Source of the DNA: Saccharospirillum salsuginis | Lineage (GTDB): Bacteria > Pseudomonadota > Gammaproteobacteria > Pseudomonadales > Natronospirillaceae | Direction: 5' to 3' | Assembly (NCBI RefSeq): GCF_014651855.1 | Contig: NZ_BMXR01000001.1 | Location: forward strand, 62,001-126,000 | Length of the DNA: 64,000 nt | Shown here: positions 27,701 to 36,667 of the stretch, one piece after another | How positions within the stretch are numbered: the first letter of the stretch is position 1 | Layout: each line of letters begins with the position of its first letter | Notes under the pieces: model-generated | The model's database searches: none | What the model was told of the DNA's origin: nothing | Seen by the model: the letters and a program-made list of their open reading frames with translations, nothing else | Made by a program: the position numbers and the translations under genes

Positions 27701-27816
27701 GCACCGGACGACGGGGTAAGCTTCTCCGAGGACCGCTGTAAACCCGTCCATGGGCGCTTAACTTCGGCATCCATGCCTCAGATGTCCTCTCCGAAGCATA
27801 CCCCGCCGACCGGCGC
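27701..27816 (+). repeat. Palindromic element, copy A4
   Basis: Arms 27701-27732 and 27785-27816 pair with a few mismatches. Core CCGTCCATGGGCGCTTAA, with GG changed to CG relative to the consensus, then CGGCATCCATGCC. It occupies the 303-base gap between hisS and yfgM, otherwise empty. Confidence 0.85.
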
Positions 27817-27879
27817 TGGCTGTTCATGCCAGCCTATGCATCCAAGACAGTACAAGCCGGATATTCGTGCCGGCGTTGG

Positions 27880-29154
27880 TTAAATCAATTCCTGTATAGC
27901 TTTCGAGAGTTCGTCCCAGCCGATGCTCTGCTGTTCTTTCTCTTCCCGCAGGAACTTTATGCCGACGGTCCGGTCCTGCACTTCCTGCTCACCCAGGATC
28001 AGGGCGATGCGCGCGCCGGATTTGTCGGCTTTTTTCATCTGGCTCTTGAAGCTGCCACCCCCGCAATGGGACTGAACACGCAGCCCGGGTACGTCGCTGC
28101 GGAGCTGTTCGGCCAGGGCCATGCCCGCTTCCTCAGCCGCCGAACCCGCCATGATGACATAAGCGTCGACGGTATTGAAAACCGAAGCGGGAATTTTGTT
28201 CAAGGTTTCGAGCATGAGGATCAGGCGCTCGATGCCGAGGGCGAAGCCGGCGGCGGGAGTGGGTTTACCACCCAGCATGGGGACGAGGCCGTCGTAGCGG
28301 CCGCCGCCGCAGACTGTGCCCTGGGCGCCGAGGCTGTCGGTGATCCATTCGAAGACGGTGCGCGAGTAGTAGTCGAGCCCGCGTACGAGGCGCGGGTTGA
28401 TGGTGTAGTTGATGCCGGCTTTGTCGAGCAGGCGGCACAGGGTCTCGAAGTGCTCGCGGGATTCGTCGTCGAGGTAGTCGTCGAATGTCGGTGCGTCGTC
28501 CAGCAGGGCCTGGGTGCTTTCCGATTTGCTGTCGAGGATGCGCATCGGGTTGCTGTACAGGCGGTTCTGGCTGTCTGCGTCGAGCTTGTCCTTGACGGTT
28601 TCCAGGTAGTCGACCAGGGCTTTGCGGTAACGTCCACGGGCCTCTGAACTACCGAGGGTGTTGAGGTTCAGGGTGACGTGCTCGGTCAGGCCTAGGTTGT
28701 CGAGCATCCGGGCGGTCAGCAGGATCAGTTCGGCGTCCACGTCGGGAGTGGCGATGCCGAAGGTTTCGGCGCCGATCTGGTAGAACTGGCGGTAGCGGCC
28801 TTTTTGCGGACGCTCGTAGCGAAACATGGGGCCCTGGTACCACAGGCGCTGGACCTGATTGTGTAGCAGGCCGTTTTGCAACGCGGCACGCACACAGCCG
28901 GCGGTGCCTTCGGGACGCAGGGTGAGGCTGTCACCGCCGCGGTCGTCGAAGGTGTACATTTCCTTTTCGACGATGTCGGTGTGTTCGCCGACACCGCGTT
29001 CGAACAGGGCGGTGGGTTCGACCACGGGCATGCGGATTTCTCGATAGCCGTATTGGTCGAGCACGGCTTTAACCTGGCCTTCGAGGTACTGCCATACCGG
29101 ACTCGCGTCCGGCAGGATGTCGTTCATGCCACGAATGGCTTGTAGCGTGGACAA
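27880..29154 (-). CDS. hisS: Histidyl-tRNA synthetase
   Basis: A 424-residue class II synthetase (E. coli 424). N-terminus [14 protein letters not shown], motif 2 [16 protein letters not shown], histidine-A loop [13 protein letters not shown], motif 3 with GGGRYDGLV and FALGIERLI, and the C-terminal anticodon domain. The start ATG 29154 has AAGGAGACACACCTTG close upstream on the minus strand. Between ispG and yfgM as in Pseudomonas. Confidence 0.98.
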   Translation of the reverse strand: MSTLQAIRGMNDILPDASPVWQYLEGQVKAVLDQYGYREIRMPVVEPTALFERGVGEHTDIVEKEMYTFDDRGGDSLTLRPEGTAGCVRAALQNGLLHNQVQRLWYQGPMFRYERPQKGRYRQFYQIGAETFGIATPDVDAELILLTARMLDNLGLTEHVTLNLNTLGSSEARGRYRKALVDYLETVKDKLDADSQNRLYSNPMRILDSKSESTQALLDDAPTFDDYLDDESREHFETLCRLLDKAGINYTINPRLVRGLDYYSRTVFEWITDSLGAQGTVCGGGRYDGLVPMLGGKPTPAAGFALGIERLILMLETLNKIPASVFNTVDAYVIMAGSAAEEAGMALAEQLRSDVPGLRVQSHCGGGSFKSQMKKADKSGARIALILGEQEVQDRTVGIKFLREEKEQQSIGWDELSKAIQELI

Positions 29155-29207
29155 GGTGTGTCTCCTTGAACGGTAACGGGGTTTGTGGAATGCGGTGGTT
29201 CCACGGT

Positions 29208-29299
29208 GTTGGATTACGGTCCTGCGGACCTAATCCAACCTACGAATACGGATACTTCTACGGGTAGGTTGGATTAGGTCCGAAGGGCCGTAATCCAAC
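29208..29299. repeat. Inverted pair of GTAGGTTGGATTA units
   Basis: Unit 29208-29243 (GTTGGATTACGGTCCTGCGG, then ACCTAATCCAACCTAC) and its inverse at 29264-29299. Each folds alone into a hairpin and the two pair with each other. Located between hisS and ispG; it splits what would otherwise be a continuous operon. Confidence 0.9.
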
Positions 29300-29307
29300 T
29301 CATCACC

Positions 29308-30432
29308 TCACGCCTCACTCTTGGCGATCACATCTTTCTCAGCCGCTTCTTTCTCGGCCACTTTCTCGCGGATCAGCTTCTCATAGTGATCGACCAGGGT
29401 GTCGTTTTTCACTTTGTGATCCGGCTTGCCGCCGACGTACACCAGGTTGGCGGGGCTGCCGCCGGTGAGGCCGATGTCGGCTTCCTTGGCTTCGCCCGGG
29501 CCGTTGACGACGCAGCCGATGACGGCGACGTCCAATGGGGTCAACACGTCTTCGAGCCGGGATTCGAGCTCGTTCATGGTGCCGATGACGTCGAAGTTCT
29601 GGCGTGAGCAGCTCGGGCAGGCAATAAAATTAATGCCCTTGTTGCGCAGGCGCAGGCTCTTGAGGATGTCGAAACCGACTTTGATTTCCTCGACCGGGTC
29701 GGCCGCGAGCGAGACGCGTATGGTGTCGCCGATGCCGTCCATCAGCAGCATGCCCAGGCCGACCGAGGATTTGACCGTGCCGGAGCGCAGGCCACCGGCT
29801 TCGGTAATGCCGAGGTGCAGCGGCTGTTCGATCTGGTTCGCGATCAGGCGGTAGGCGGCGACGGTCATGAAGACATCGGACGCTTTCAGGCTCAGTTTGA
29901 AGTCCTGAAAGTCGAGTTTGTCGAGAATCTCGATGTGCCGCATGGCGGACTCGACCAGGGCTTCCGGGGTCGGTTCGCCGTATTTGCGCTGCAGCTCTTT
30001 TTCCAGCGAGCCGGCATTGACGCCGATGCGGATTGGGATGCCTTTGTCGCGCGCGGTCTCGACCACGGCGCGCACCCGGTCCTCGCGGCCGATGTTGCCG
30101 GGATTGATGCGCAGGCAGTCGACGCCGAGTTCGGCGACGCGTAGAGCGATGCGGTAGTCGAAATGGATGTCCGACACCAGCGGCACGCTGACGCGTTTGC
30201 GGATCGCGCCGAAGGCTTCGGCGGCATCCATGGACGGCACGGATACCCGCACGATGTCGGCGCCGGCCTGTTGCAATCTTTCGATCTGGGCGACGGTGGC
30301 GTCGACGTCGGTGGTTTCGGTGTTGGTCATGCTCTGCACGGCGATGGGTGCGTCGCCACCGACCGGCACGTCACCGACCCATATTTTACGGGATACCCGA
30401 CGCTGAATCGGGCTTTGGTGCTGTTTGTTCAC
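29308..30432 (-). CDS. ispG: 4-hydroxy-3-methylbut-2-enyl diphosphate synthase
   Basis: A 374-residue Fe4S4 enzyme (E. coli 372) of the MEP isoprenoid pathway. The N-terminal TIM barrel starts [13 protein letters not shown] ([18 protein letters not shown]); the cluster Cys lie in CPSCSRQ and CVVNGPGEA. Start choice: GTG 30432 overlaps the pilF stop as GTGA and has GAGGGGG upstream; this fits the family better than ATG 30456 inside pilF. As an Fe-S enzyme it depends on the suf operon ten kilobases away. Confidence 0.96.
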   Translation of the reverse strand: MNKQHQSPIQRRVSRKIWVGDVPVGGDAPIAVQSMTNTETTDVDATVAQIERLQQAGADIVRVSVPSMDAAEAFGAIRKRVSVPLVSDIHFDYRIALRVAELGVDCLRINPGNIGREDRVRAVVETARDKGIPIRIGVNAGSLEKELQRKYGEPTPEALVESAMRHIEILDKLDFQDFKLSLKASDVFMTVAAYRLIANQIEQPLHLGITEAGGLRSGTVKSSVGLGMLLMDGIGDTIRVSLAADPVEEIKVGFDILKSLRLRNKGINFIACPSCSRQNFDVIGTMNELESRLEDVLTPLDVAVIGCVVNGPGEAKEADIGLTGGSPANLVYVGGKPDHKVKNDTLVDHYEKLIREKVAEKEAAEKDVIAKSEA

Positions 30433-31217
30433 GCGGCCCCCTCTTTCTGTTTCCACTCCCGGTAGAGACGATATTCCTCGGTATTGGGGAAACGGTTACG
30501 CAGTTGCAATTCAAGCGATGACAGCAAATTCTCATTACCGACCTGATGCGCGATGCGAATGCCCAGCCAGAGCGTGTGCGCGGAATGATTCGCACGGCCG
30601 GCCCGCACCAGCGAGATGAACCCCCGGTAGGCGTCGAACGCCTCGGCCGAGTCGCCTTTCTGTTCGCGCAGTTCCGCCAGGCCGACATAACTGTTGGTCA
30701 GCAGCCGGTCGAGCACGATGGCCCGTTCATAGGCTTTGATGGCCGCGTCGGTCCTGTCGAGGCGACGGGCGGACAAGGCCAGGAATTCGAAACTGAGGGC
30801 CCGACGGGCGTAGAAATTATCTTCGGTCACCTCGCCGAATTCGTCGTAGGCGTCGTCGTACCGCTGGTGGTTGTACAGAAAAACGCCGTACTGGAACCGG
30901 GCTTCCGTTTCGCCACCGTGACGAATGGCTTTTCTGAAGTGGTGCTCGGCCAGTTCTTCGTCTTCTTCAACGTCGAATACCCGGGCCAGCCCCAGATGAG
31001 CACCGGGGTTATTGCGGTCCAGTTCCATGGCCCGGCTCAGGGCCTGTTTGGCCTGGAAGAGGTTGTCGTTTTCGAAATGGCGATAACCGATCTGCACATA
31101 GGTATCGACGGCTTTGTCGATGTCTTTCTTTTCCGCGAACGGACTGGACGTCGTGGTGACGCAGCCGGCCAACGCCAGCGCCATCACCAGGGACAGAACC
31201 ACCTTGATCGGCGTCAT
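30429..31217 (-). CDS. pilF: Type IV pilus pilotin lipoprotein PilF/PilW
   Basis: A 262-residue lipoprotein with signal peptide and lipobox LAGC (Cys19). The mature part is a run of TPRs, about six (for example [20 protein letters not shown], and [20 protein letters not shown] with FRKAI). PilF/PilW helps the PilQ secretin reach the outer membrane. Genes rlmN and ispG overlap it by 4 bases on each side (ATGA, GTGA). In many relatives rodZ lies between pilF and ispG; here it is absent. Confidence 0.9.
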   Translation of the reverse strand: MTPIKVVLSLVMALALAGCVTTTSSPFAEKKDIDKAVDTYVQIGYRHFENDNLFQAKQALSRAMELDRNNPGAHLGLARVFDVEEDEELAEHHFRKAIRHGGETEARFQYGVFLYNHQRYDDAYDEFGEVTEDNFYARRALSFEFLALSARRLDRTDAAIKAYERAIVLDRLLTNSYVGLAELREQKGDSAEAFDAYRGFISLVRAGRANHSAHTLWLGIRIAHQVGNENLLSSLELQLRNRFPNTEEYRLYREWKQKEGAA

Positions 31218-32377
31218 AAGGTACCCCGTTGAGTGCGGCCAACCGCCACATCCTTGGCGGTGCGACCCAGTTGCACCGCCTCGATGTAGCGAGTGGAGCG
31301 TTTGGTCTTGTCGCTGACCTGCCCCACCAACTGGCCACAGGCGGCGTCAATGTCGTCGCCCCGGGTCTTGCGGATGGTCACGTTGTAGTTCGCGGCCAGC
31401 AGGATGTCCCGGAAGCGGTGAATGCGGTTGTTGCTCGAGCGTTCATACCCGGAGTTCGGGAAGGGGTTGAACGGAATCAGGTTGATCTTGCAGGGCGTGT
31501 CGCGCAGCAATTCGGCCAGCTCATGGGCGTGCTCGGGCTTATCGTTGACGTCCTGGATCATGGTGTATTCGATCGTGGTCACGCGTTTTTCGGAGAAGCG
31601 CGCCATGTAATGGTTGCAGGCATCCAGAACGGACTGGATGTTGTACTTCTTGTTCAGCGGCACCAGCGTATTGCGCAATTCGTCGTTGGGGGCATGCAGC
31701 GACAAGGCCAGCGCCACATCGGTGACCTTGGCCAGATCGTATATGGCCGGTACGACACCGGAGGTGCTCAACGTGACCCGGCGCTTGGACAGGCCGTAGG
31801 CGTTGTCGTCCATCATCAGGCCCATGGCCTCGACGACGGCGTCGAAATTCAACAGGGGCTCGCCCATGCCCATCATCACCACATTGGTGACGCGGCGTTC
31901 CCGCTTCTCGCCGGGCTGATCGAATGATTTCACGGCGATCCAGACCTGGGCGATGATCTCGGCCGAGCTCAGGTCGCGGTTGAAACCCTGTTTACCGGTC
32001 GAGCAGAAGGAACAATCGAGTGCGCAGCCGATCTGGGAGGACACACAGAGGGTGCCGCGCCCATCTTCGGGGATGAATACGGTTTCGACCGCGCTGCCGC
32101 CCGGCATTTTCATGACCCACTTGCGGGTCCCGTCCTGAGAGTCTTTACAGAAGGTCACATCCGGCGCGAGGATCTGGGCGGTTTCCTTCAGCTTGGCCCG
32201 CAAGGCCTTGCTGATGTCGGTCATGTCGTCGAAATTGTCGACGCCGCGCTGATGGATCCATTTCATGACCTGCACGGCGCGAAACTTCTTCTCGCCCAGG
32301 GTATCGACGAAAAAGGCCTCGAGCGCGGGCAAGCCCATGCCGAGTAAGTTGACCTTTTGTGTATTGGGTTCGGACAT
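31214..32377 (-). CDS. rlmN: 23S rRNA/tRNA A2503/A37 methyltransferase RlmN
   Basis: A 387-residue radical-SAM enzyme. The cluster motif [15 protein letters not shown] carries the CX3CX2C Cys; the mechanistic Cys lie in [11 protein letters not shown] and near it. N-terminal RNA-binding part [23 protein letters not shown] 32377 is chosen over the upstream start at 32440, whose extra residues are unlike the family. It overlaps pilF by ATGA. Also Fe-S dependent. Confidence 0.97.
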   Translation of the reverse strand: MSEPNTQKVNLLGMGLPALEAFFVDTLGEKKFRAVQVMKWIHQRGVDNFDDMTDISKALRAKLKETAQILAPDVTFCKDSQDGTRKWVMKMPGGSAVETVFIPEDGRGTLCVSSQIGCALDCSFCSTGKQGFNRDLSSAEIIAQVWIAVKSFDQPGEKRERRVTNVVMMGMGEPLLNFDAVVEAMGLMMDDNAYGLSKRRVTLSTSGVVPAIYDLAKVTDVALALSLHAPNDELRNTLVPLNKKYNIQSVLDACNHYMARFSEKRVTTIEYTMIQDVNDKPEHAHELAELLRDTPCKINLIPFNPFPNSGYERSSNNRIHRFRDILLAANYNVTIRKTRGDDIDAACGQLVGQVSDKTKRSTRYIEAVQLGRTAKDVAVGRTQRGTL

Positions 32378-32496
32378 CGTTCGCAACCTGCAGGTGTGAG
32401 TTCGGGACCGGTTTAACGGGAAACGGGAGAAGCATAACATCGATCGCCTGTCGCGACCGACCTTCTGCGTCTCCCGTTCGGTGTTACGACCGGTTA

Positions 32497-32925
32497 TCAG
32501 CCGCGCGGGCAGATTTCTTCGGACTTGAAGAAGTAGCCGATTTCACGCTCGGCGGACGCCGGGGCGTCGGAGCCGTGAACAGCGTTCGCATCGATGCTGT
32601 TGGCGAAGTCGTGACGCAGGGTGCCGGCCGCGGCTTCGGCCGGGTTGGTGGCGCCCATGATTTCACGGTTCTTGGCAATGGCGTTCTCGCCTTCCAGTAC
32701 CTGGACCACTACCGGACCGGAGGTCATGAACTCGACCAGGGCCGCGAAGAAGGGACGCTCTTTGTGCTCGGCATAGAAACCTTCCGCCTGCTCCTGGCTC
32801 AGGTGCAGCATTTTCTGGGCGACGATGGACAGACCGGCGGTTTCGAAGCGGCTGTTGATGGCGCCAATCAGGTTTTTCGCGACGGCGTCCGGCTTGATGA
32901 TGGACAGGGTACGTTCAGTAGCCAT
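32497..32925 (-). CDS. ndk: Nucleoside diphosphate kinase
   Basis: A 142-residue enzyme balancing NTP pools. Catalytic His117 in NAVHGSD, and [13 protein letters not shown] at the N-terminus. Length and motifs fully match the family. It begins the conserved ndk-rlmN-pilF-ispG-hisS run; 119 bases separate it from rlmN, and repeat A5 lies upstream. Confidence 0.98.
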   Translation of the reverse strand: MATERTLSIIKPDAVAKNLIGAINSRFETAGLSIVAQKMLHLSQEQAEGFYAEHKERPFFAALVEFMTSGPVVVQVLEGENAIAKNREIMGATNPAEAAAGTLRHDFANSIDANAVHGSDAPASAEREIGYFFKSEEICPRG

Positions 32926-33048
32926 TGTAACAGTATCTCCAGTGAGTTCGTTTTTATCGGCGGCGGATTATACGTGGCCGGACGCCTCGTTGCCATGGTG
33001 GGAACGGCGGTTTTACGAAGGATTGGCGTCAGGTTCGGGGTTGGGTTC

Positions 33049-33163
33049 GCCCCTGAGGCGGGGGCAGCCCTCCCTGGGGCCGCCATGAACCCGTCCATGG
33101 GGGCTTGACGGCAGCATCCATGCTGCCCACATCCCCTGGGAGGGCTACCCCCGCCTCAGGGGC
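33049..33163 (+). repeat. Palindromic element, copy A5
   Basis: Arms 33049-33079 and 33133-33163 pair over 31 bases with two mismatches (GCCCCTGAGGCGGGGGCAGC, then CCTCCCTGGGG). Core CCGTCCATGGGGGCTTGA and hairpin GGCAGCATCCATGCTGCC match the consensus best of all copies. Lies in the 330-base gap between ndk and the GGDEF/EAL gene; the rest of the gap has a short GGGAGAGGG remnant near 33200. Confidence 0.92.
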
Positions 33164-33255
33164 TTGCTCCCGTGCAAGGTACTCGTCCCCTATCCACCCT
33201 GGGAGAGGGTTAGGGCGGTCCGACGCTTCGGGAGGGGCAAATCTCGCACAGCCTC

Positions 33256-34818
33256 CTAGAGGCGGTCCCAGATGGACTCGTCCAGTACCTGGCCGTCGAT
33301 GGTGATTCCGGCCAGAAAGCGCCGTTCAAAGTCGCGGGCGCACAGGGGCTGGCTGAAATAGAAGCCCTGGAGGTCGTCCACCCGCAGCGCTTCGAGGCTG
33401 TAGGCCTGTTCGGGGGTCTCGACACCTTCGGCGACCACCGTCATGCCGAGGCTGTGCCCCATGCGCACCATGGCGCCCACCATGGCCTCGTCCTGGGATT
33501 TACGGGCGATTTCGTGCACGAAGCTCTGGTCGACCTTGAGCACGTCGAACGGCAGATGCCTCAAGTAGGACAGCGAGGAATAGCCGGTACCGAAGTCGTC
33601 CAGTGCCAGATGCACACCGGCCAGTTTCAGGGTGTCCAGATCCGACAGGACACGATCCGACGCATTGATCAGCAAGCCTTCGGTCACTTCCAGTTGAACC
33701 GAGGTCGGCTTCAGACCGAGCTGGGTCAGCACCGTCTTGACCTTGGGGACGATGCTACCGTCGTGAAACTGACGGGGCGAGACGTTGATCGACATCAGCA
33801 GGGGTCGGTTGTACTGCCGTTGCCAGGACTGGAGTTGAGCACAGGCTTCCTGCAGCACCCAGTTGCCCAGATCGGTAATGGCGCCGATCTGTTCGGCGAT
33901 GGGAATGAAATCCATCGGTGAGATCCGCCCGAGCTCCGGATTGGTCCAGCGAATCAGCACTTCCATGCCCTTCAGCGTCCGGCCCCGGGTGTGCATGATG
34001 GGCTGGTACACCAAAGAAAATTCGCCGCGTTCCAATGCCCCACGCAGTTGCTGGTCGATCTTCAGTCGCTCGGCCGCGGCGTCATTCATGGCCCGGGTGA
34101 AAAACTGATACCCCTTGCGACCGCGCGATTTACTGCGTGCAAGGGCGCTTTCAGCCTTGCGAATCAGGGATTCGGCATCCCGACCGTCCTGCGGACCGAG
34201 GCAAACCCCCAAGGAGGCCGAGATGGTCAGGGTACGCCCATCCACCTCGAACGGCTCCGCCAGAGCCGTCAGAATGCGACGGGCGACCAGTTCGGCGGCC
34301 ATGGCGTCGTTGATCTGCGGCAATACCAGGATGTATTCGTCCCCGCCGTAGTACCCCAGCAAATCGCCCTTTTTAACCAGGGTTTTCAGTCGATGCGCCG
34401 TGGCGACCAGCAGTTGGTTGCCGAGCTGGTGGCCAAGCGCTTCGTTGATGTCCTTGAAAAAATCCAGGTCCATCAACAGGACCGCACAGAGGTGGTCGCG
34501 TTCACTGGCGATGCTGACCGCCTCTTCGAGGCGCTCGCGCATGTAGAGACGGCTGTTCAAACCGGTCAGCGGGTCTTTGTTGGCTTCCTGGCGGGCGGCG
34601 TTGAGTTCGCGCAGGGCGTCGTCGACGCGGTCGTGGGCGTTGGCAATCCTGATGTGATAATGGCGTCGCCACAGCCAGAGGATGGCGCCACCGAAGATGA
34701 GGCTGAGCGAAAAGGTCAGGACATGAGACCACGGCGACGGCAGGTTGGCAGCGGCCATCCAGGCCAACACCTGCCATCCGATAAAAAGTATCGCCGTGTA
34801 GCCGATTTTTCTTCGCAC
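33256..34818 (-). CDS. Membrane-bound GGDEF-EAL cyclic-di-GMP protein
   Basis: A 520-residue inner-membrane protein. Two membrane helices (about 7-27 and 32-50), a short linker helix, a GGDEF domain (about 80-240) and an EAL domain (about 255-510). The GGDEF signature is GGDEY (158-162), and KKGD replaces the RxxD inhibitory site, so cyclase activity is uncertain. The EAL motif reads EVL (Glu286 kept); the other metal and catalytic residues (NVSPRQF, LEVTEG, DDFGTGYSSL, LKVDQSF, EGVET) are present, so c-di-GMP phosphodiesterase activity is likely. It sits between the suf operon and ndk, an unusual place. Confidence 0.92.
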   Translation of the reverse strand: MRRKIGYTAILFIGWQVLAWMAAANLPSPWSHVLTFSLSLIFGGAILWLWRRHYHIRIANAHDRVDDALRELNAARQEANKDPLTGLNSRLYMRERLEEAVSIASERDHLCAVLLMDLDFFKDINEALGHQLGNQLLVATAHRLKTLVKKGDLLGYYGGDEYILVLPQINDAMAAELVARRILTALAEPFEVDGRTLTISASLGVCLGPQDGRDAESLIRKAESALARSKSRGRKGYQFFTRAMNDAAAERLKIDQQLRGALERGEFSLVYQPIMHTRGRTLKGMEVLIRWTNPELGRISPMDFIPIAEQIGAITDLGNWVLQEACAQLQSWQRQYNRPLLMSINVSPRQFHDGSIVPKVKTVLTQLGLKPTSVQLEVTEGLLINASDRVLSDLDTLKLAGVHLALDDFGTGYSSLSYLRHLPFDVLKVDQSFVHEIARKSQDEAMVGAMVRMGHSLGMTVVAEGVETPEQAYSLEALRVDDLQGFYFSQPLCARDFERRFLAGITIDGQVLDESIWDRL

Positions 34819-34851
34819 CCTACGCCAACCCTGGTTGGCTCGGCCCTGAGC

Positions 34852-35271
34852 TTATGATGCGGCTGTATCCCTGATCCGACCGACCATCGCCCGCAAGCCG
34901 TTTCCTCGCGTGGGGCTGAGATGGCGTATCAAATCGAGCCGTTCGAAGTAGTCTTCGATATCGAAGTCTAGGATCTGTTGACGATTTTTACCATTGTAGG
35001 CGGCAAGAATGACGGCCAGCAATCCGCGAACGATGTGAGCGTCCGAATCTGCGATGAAGTTCATATTCCCGCCTTGCTCTTCATGGGCGAGCCAAACCTG
35101 GCTTTGACAGCCTTTGACGATGCGGTCTTCGGTTTTCAGGGCGTCGTCCATGGGCGGGAGTTCCTTGCCCAGGTCGATGATATAGCGATAGCGGTCTTCC
35201 CAGCTGTCGAAGAAAGACAGGGTGTCGAGGATGTCGTCTGTGGTGACGTCTATTCCGAATTGGGTACTCAT
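34852..35271 (-). CDS. sufE: Sulfur acceptor protein SufE
   Basis: A 139-residue protein that takes persulfide sulfur from SufS and passes it to the SufB scaffold. The acceptor Cys is Cys55 in GCQSQVW. The N-terminal DDILDTLSFFDSWEDRYRYI pattern and length match the family. Last gene of the Fe-S block, separated from sufT by 322 bases holding repeat A6 and a stem-loop, and 33 bases before the GGDEF/EAL gene. Confidence 0.95.
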   Translation of the reverse strand: MSTQFGIDVTTDDILDTLSFFDSWEDRYRYIIDLGKELPPMDDALKTEDRIVKGCQSQVWLAHEEQGGNMNFIADSDAHIVRGLLAVILAAYNGKNRQQILDFDIEDYFERLDLIRHLSPTRGNGLRAMVGRIRDTAAS

Positions 35272-35312
35272 AGGGTTGGGCCGTGGTTGGGTTAGCTAAG
35301 TGCCAGTCTTTC

Positions 35313-35455
35313 GTGTCCGGTGCCTGGGTATCCCAGTCGAGGTCGCGCGGTATGCCGCCCACTCAACCCTTCCATGGGGGCTTGGGTTCGGACCGGGCTG
35401 GCGCTCCAGTCCATGCCTCAGACATCCTCGCTTGGGATACCCAGGCACCGGACAC
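35313..35455 (+). repeat. Palindromic element, copy A6
   Basis: Longest copy. Arms 35313-35343 and 35426-35455 pair with two mismatches (GTGTCCGGTGCCTGGGTATC, then CCAG). Core CCTTCCATGGGGGCTTGG followed by a larger insert before ATGCCTCAGACATCC. It fills the sufT-sufE gap. Confidence 0.88.
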
Positions 35456-35549
35456 TTGATAATGTGGTTGCTTTGAGAAACATCCTGTTTCGAGTTGGAT
35501 TAGTTATTGCCCACTCTCCCCGGGAGAAGAAGAATCCAACATTCCAATC

Positions 35550-35570
35550 CCCTCTCCCCTTGGGAGAGGG
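35550..35570 (-). terminator. Stem-loop after sufT
   Basis: CCTCTCCC (35551-35558) and GGGAGAGG (35562-35569) form an 8-bp stem 24 bases beyond the sufT stop, with more GGGAGAGGG repeats around it (35505-35583). No T run; it may mark the end of the main suf transcript before sufE. Confidence 0.4.
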
Positions 35571-35593
35571 CTAGGGAGAGGGTCTATCCAGTA

Positions 35594-36121
35594 TTAAAAA
35601 AACATCCCCGTTTCCAACTGGGCTTCTTCACTCATCATTTCCCGGTGCCAGGGCGGATCGAAGACCAGCTCGACCTCAACCTCGTGTACGCCCGGTACCT
35701 TGCCCACCCGGTATTTGATGTCGTCGACCAGTACCGGGCCCATGCCGCAGCCGGGCGCGGTGAGCGTCATGTTGATGTGGGCCGTGTGACCTTCGAGCTT
35801 CATGTCGTAAATCAGGCCGAGATCGACGACGTTGACCGGGATTTCCGGGTCGAAAATGGTACGCAGCGCATCCCAGACGTGTTCTTCCGATGGTTTGCCA
35901 TCGGCCGTGGGTTCGAATTCCAGTTTTTCCGGCTCGAAACCCAGGGCGTCGGCGTCGGTACCGTCGATGCGGGCCATGTTGCCGTTGAACACGACGGTGT
36001 AGTTGCCGCCGAGCGATTGGGTCAGGGTCAGAAAGGCGTCGGCCGGAATGGTGACGGGTGTGCCCACCGGGACCAGTCGGGCGTCGACGGCCCGCTGGGT
36101 GACCACCATGCGTTTTTCCAC
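35594..36121 (-). CDS. sufT: Fe-S maturation protein SufT (DUF59/MIP18 type)
   Basis: A 175-residue protein. N-terminal half (VTQRAVDARLVPVGTPVTIP) is the SufT extension; C-terminal half is the DUF59 fold with DPEIPVNVVDLGLIYD and the LTAPGCGMG motif, whose Cys is typical of Fe-S targeting factors. Start: GTG 36121 overlaps the sufA stop as TAGTG and has GGAGG ten bases upstream; ATG 36109 is the alternative. SufT works with Suf in cluster maturation under high Fe-S demand. Confidence 0.92.
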   Translation of the reverse strand: MEKRMVVTQRAVDARLVPVGTPVTIPADAFLTLTQSLGGNYTVVFNGNMARIDGTDADALGFEPEKLEFEPTADGKPSEEHVWDALRTIFDPEIPVNVVDLGLIYDMKLEGHTAHINMTLTAPGCGMGPVLVDDIKYRVGKVPGVHEVEVELVFDPPWHREMMSEEAQLETGMFF

Positions 36122-36489
36122 TACTGTTCGGCCTCCACGACAAAACTCTCGCCGCAGCCGCATTCGGCGGTGACGTTGGGATTACGGAATTTGATGACGC
36201 GGTTGACGCCGTCTTTGGCGAAGTCGATTTCGGTGCCGCGTACGATCGGCAGCGCTTCTTTCTGGACGAAGAGTGTGACGTCGTCGGCCATCGGGAAGCT
36301 GACATCGGTGTCGTCGGCCTCGGCGACGAAATCGACGATGTACATGTAGCCGGAGCAGCCGCTTTCCTTCACCGCCAGGCGAATGCCCTGGGCGCCGGCT
36401 TGCTGGATCTGCCGGCGGGCATGGTCGATGGCGGCCGCCGTCATGGTGATGGCCGGCGCGCTGGTCGGGTCGAATGATTCAACACTCAT
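36121..36489 (-). CDS. sufA: A-type Fe-S carrier (SufA/IscA/ErpA family)
   Basis: A 122-residue protein with the three conserved Cys of the family: Cys45 in ESGCSG, and Cys110 and Cys112 in ECGCGESF. It receives clusters from SufBCD and hands them to apoproteins. By position in the suf operon it acts as SufA; sequence alone cannot separate SufA, IscA and ErpA. The stop overlaps sufT. Confidence 0.9.
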   Translation of the reverse strand: MSVESFDPTSAPAITMTAAAIDHARRQIQQAGAQGIRLAVKESGCSGYMYIVDFVAEADDTDVSFPMADDVTLFVQKEALPIVRGTEIDFAKDGVNRVIKFRNPNVTAECGCGESFVVEAEQ

Positions 36490-36567
36490 GGCCTGTCTCC
36501 TGGTGTTCAGTGGTGCGCATTAGCCCGGTAGGTGGGGGCGAAAGCGCGGAAATTAAATCGGTTGGGG

Positions 36568-36653
36568 TGTTGGATTACGCGCTTACGCGCTAATCCAACC
36601 TACATCCATCCGTCACACGTAGGTCGAATTAGCGCGTGAGCGCGTAATCCGAC
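36568..36653. repeat. Inverted pair of GTAGGTTGGATTA-type units inside the suf operon
   Basis: Units 36568-36603 (TGTTGGATTACGCGCTTACG, then CGCTAATCCAACCTAC) and 36619-36653 (GTAGGTCGAATTAGCGCGTG, then AGCGCGTAATCCGAC) in opposite orientation. They lie in the 178-base gap between sufS and sufA. Confidence 0.9.
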
Positions 36654-36667
36654 AATGATGTCCAACC

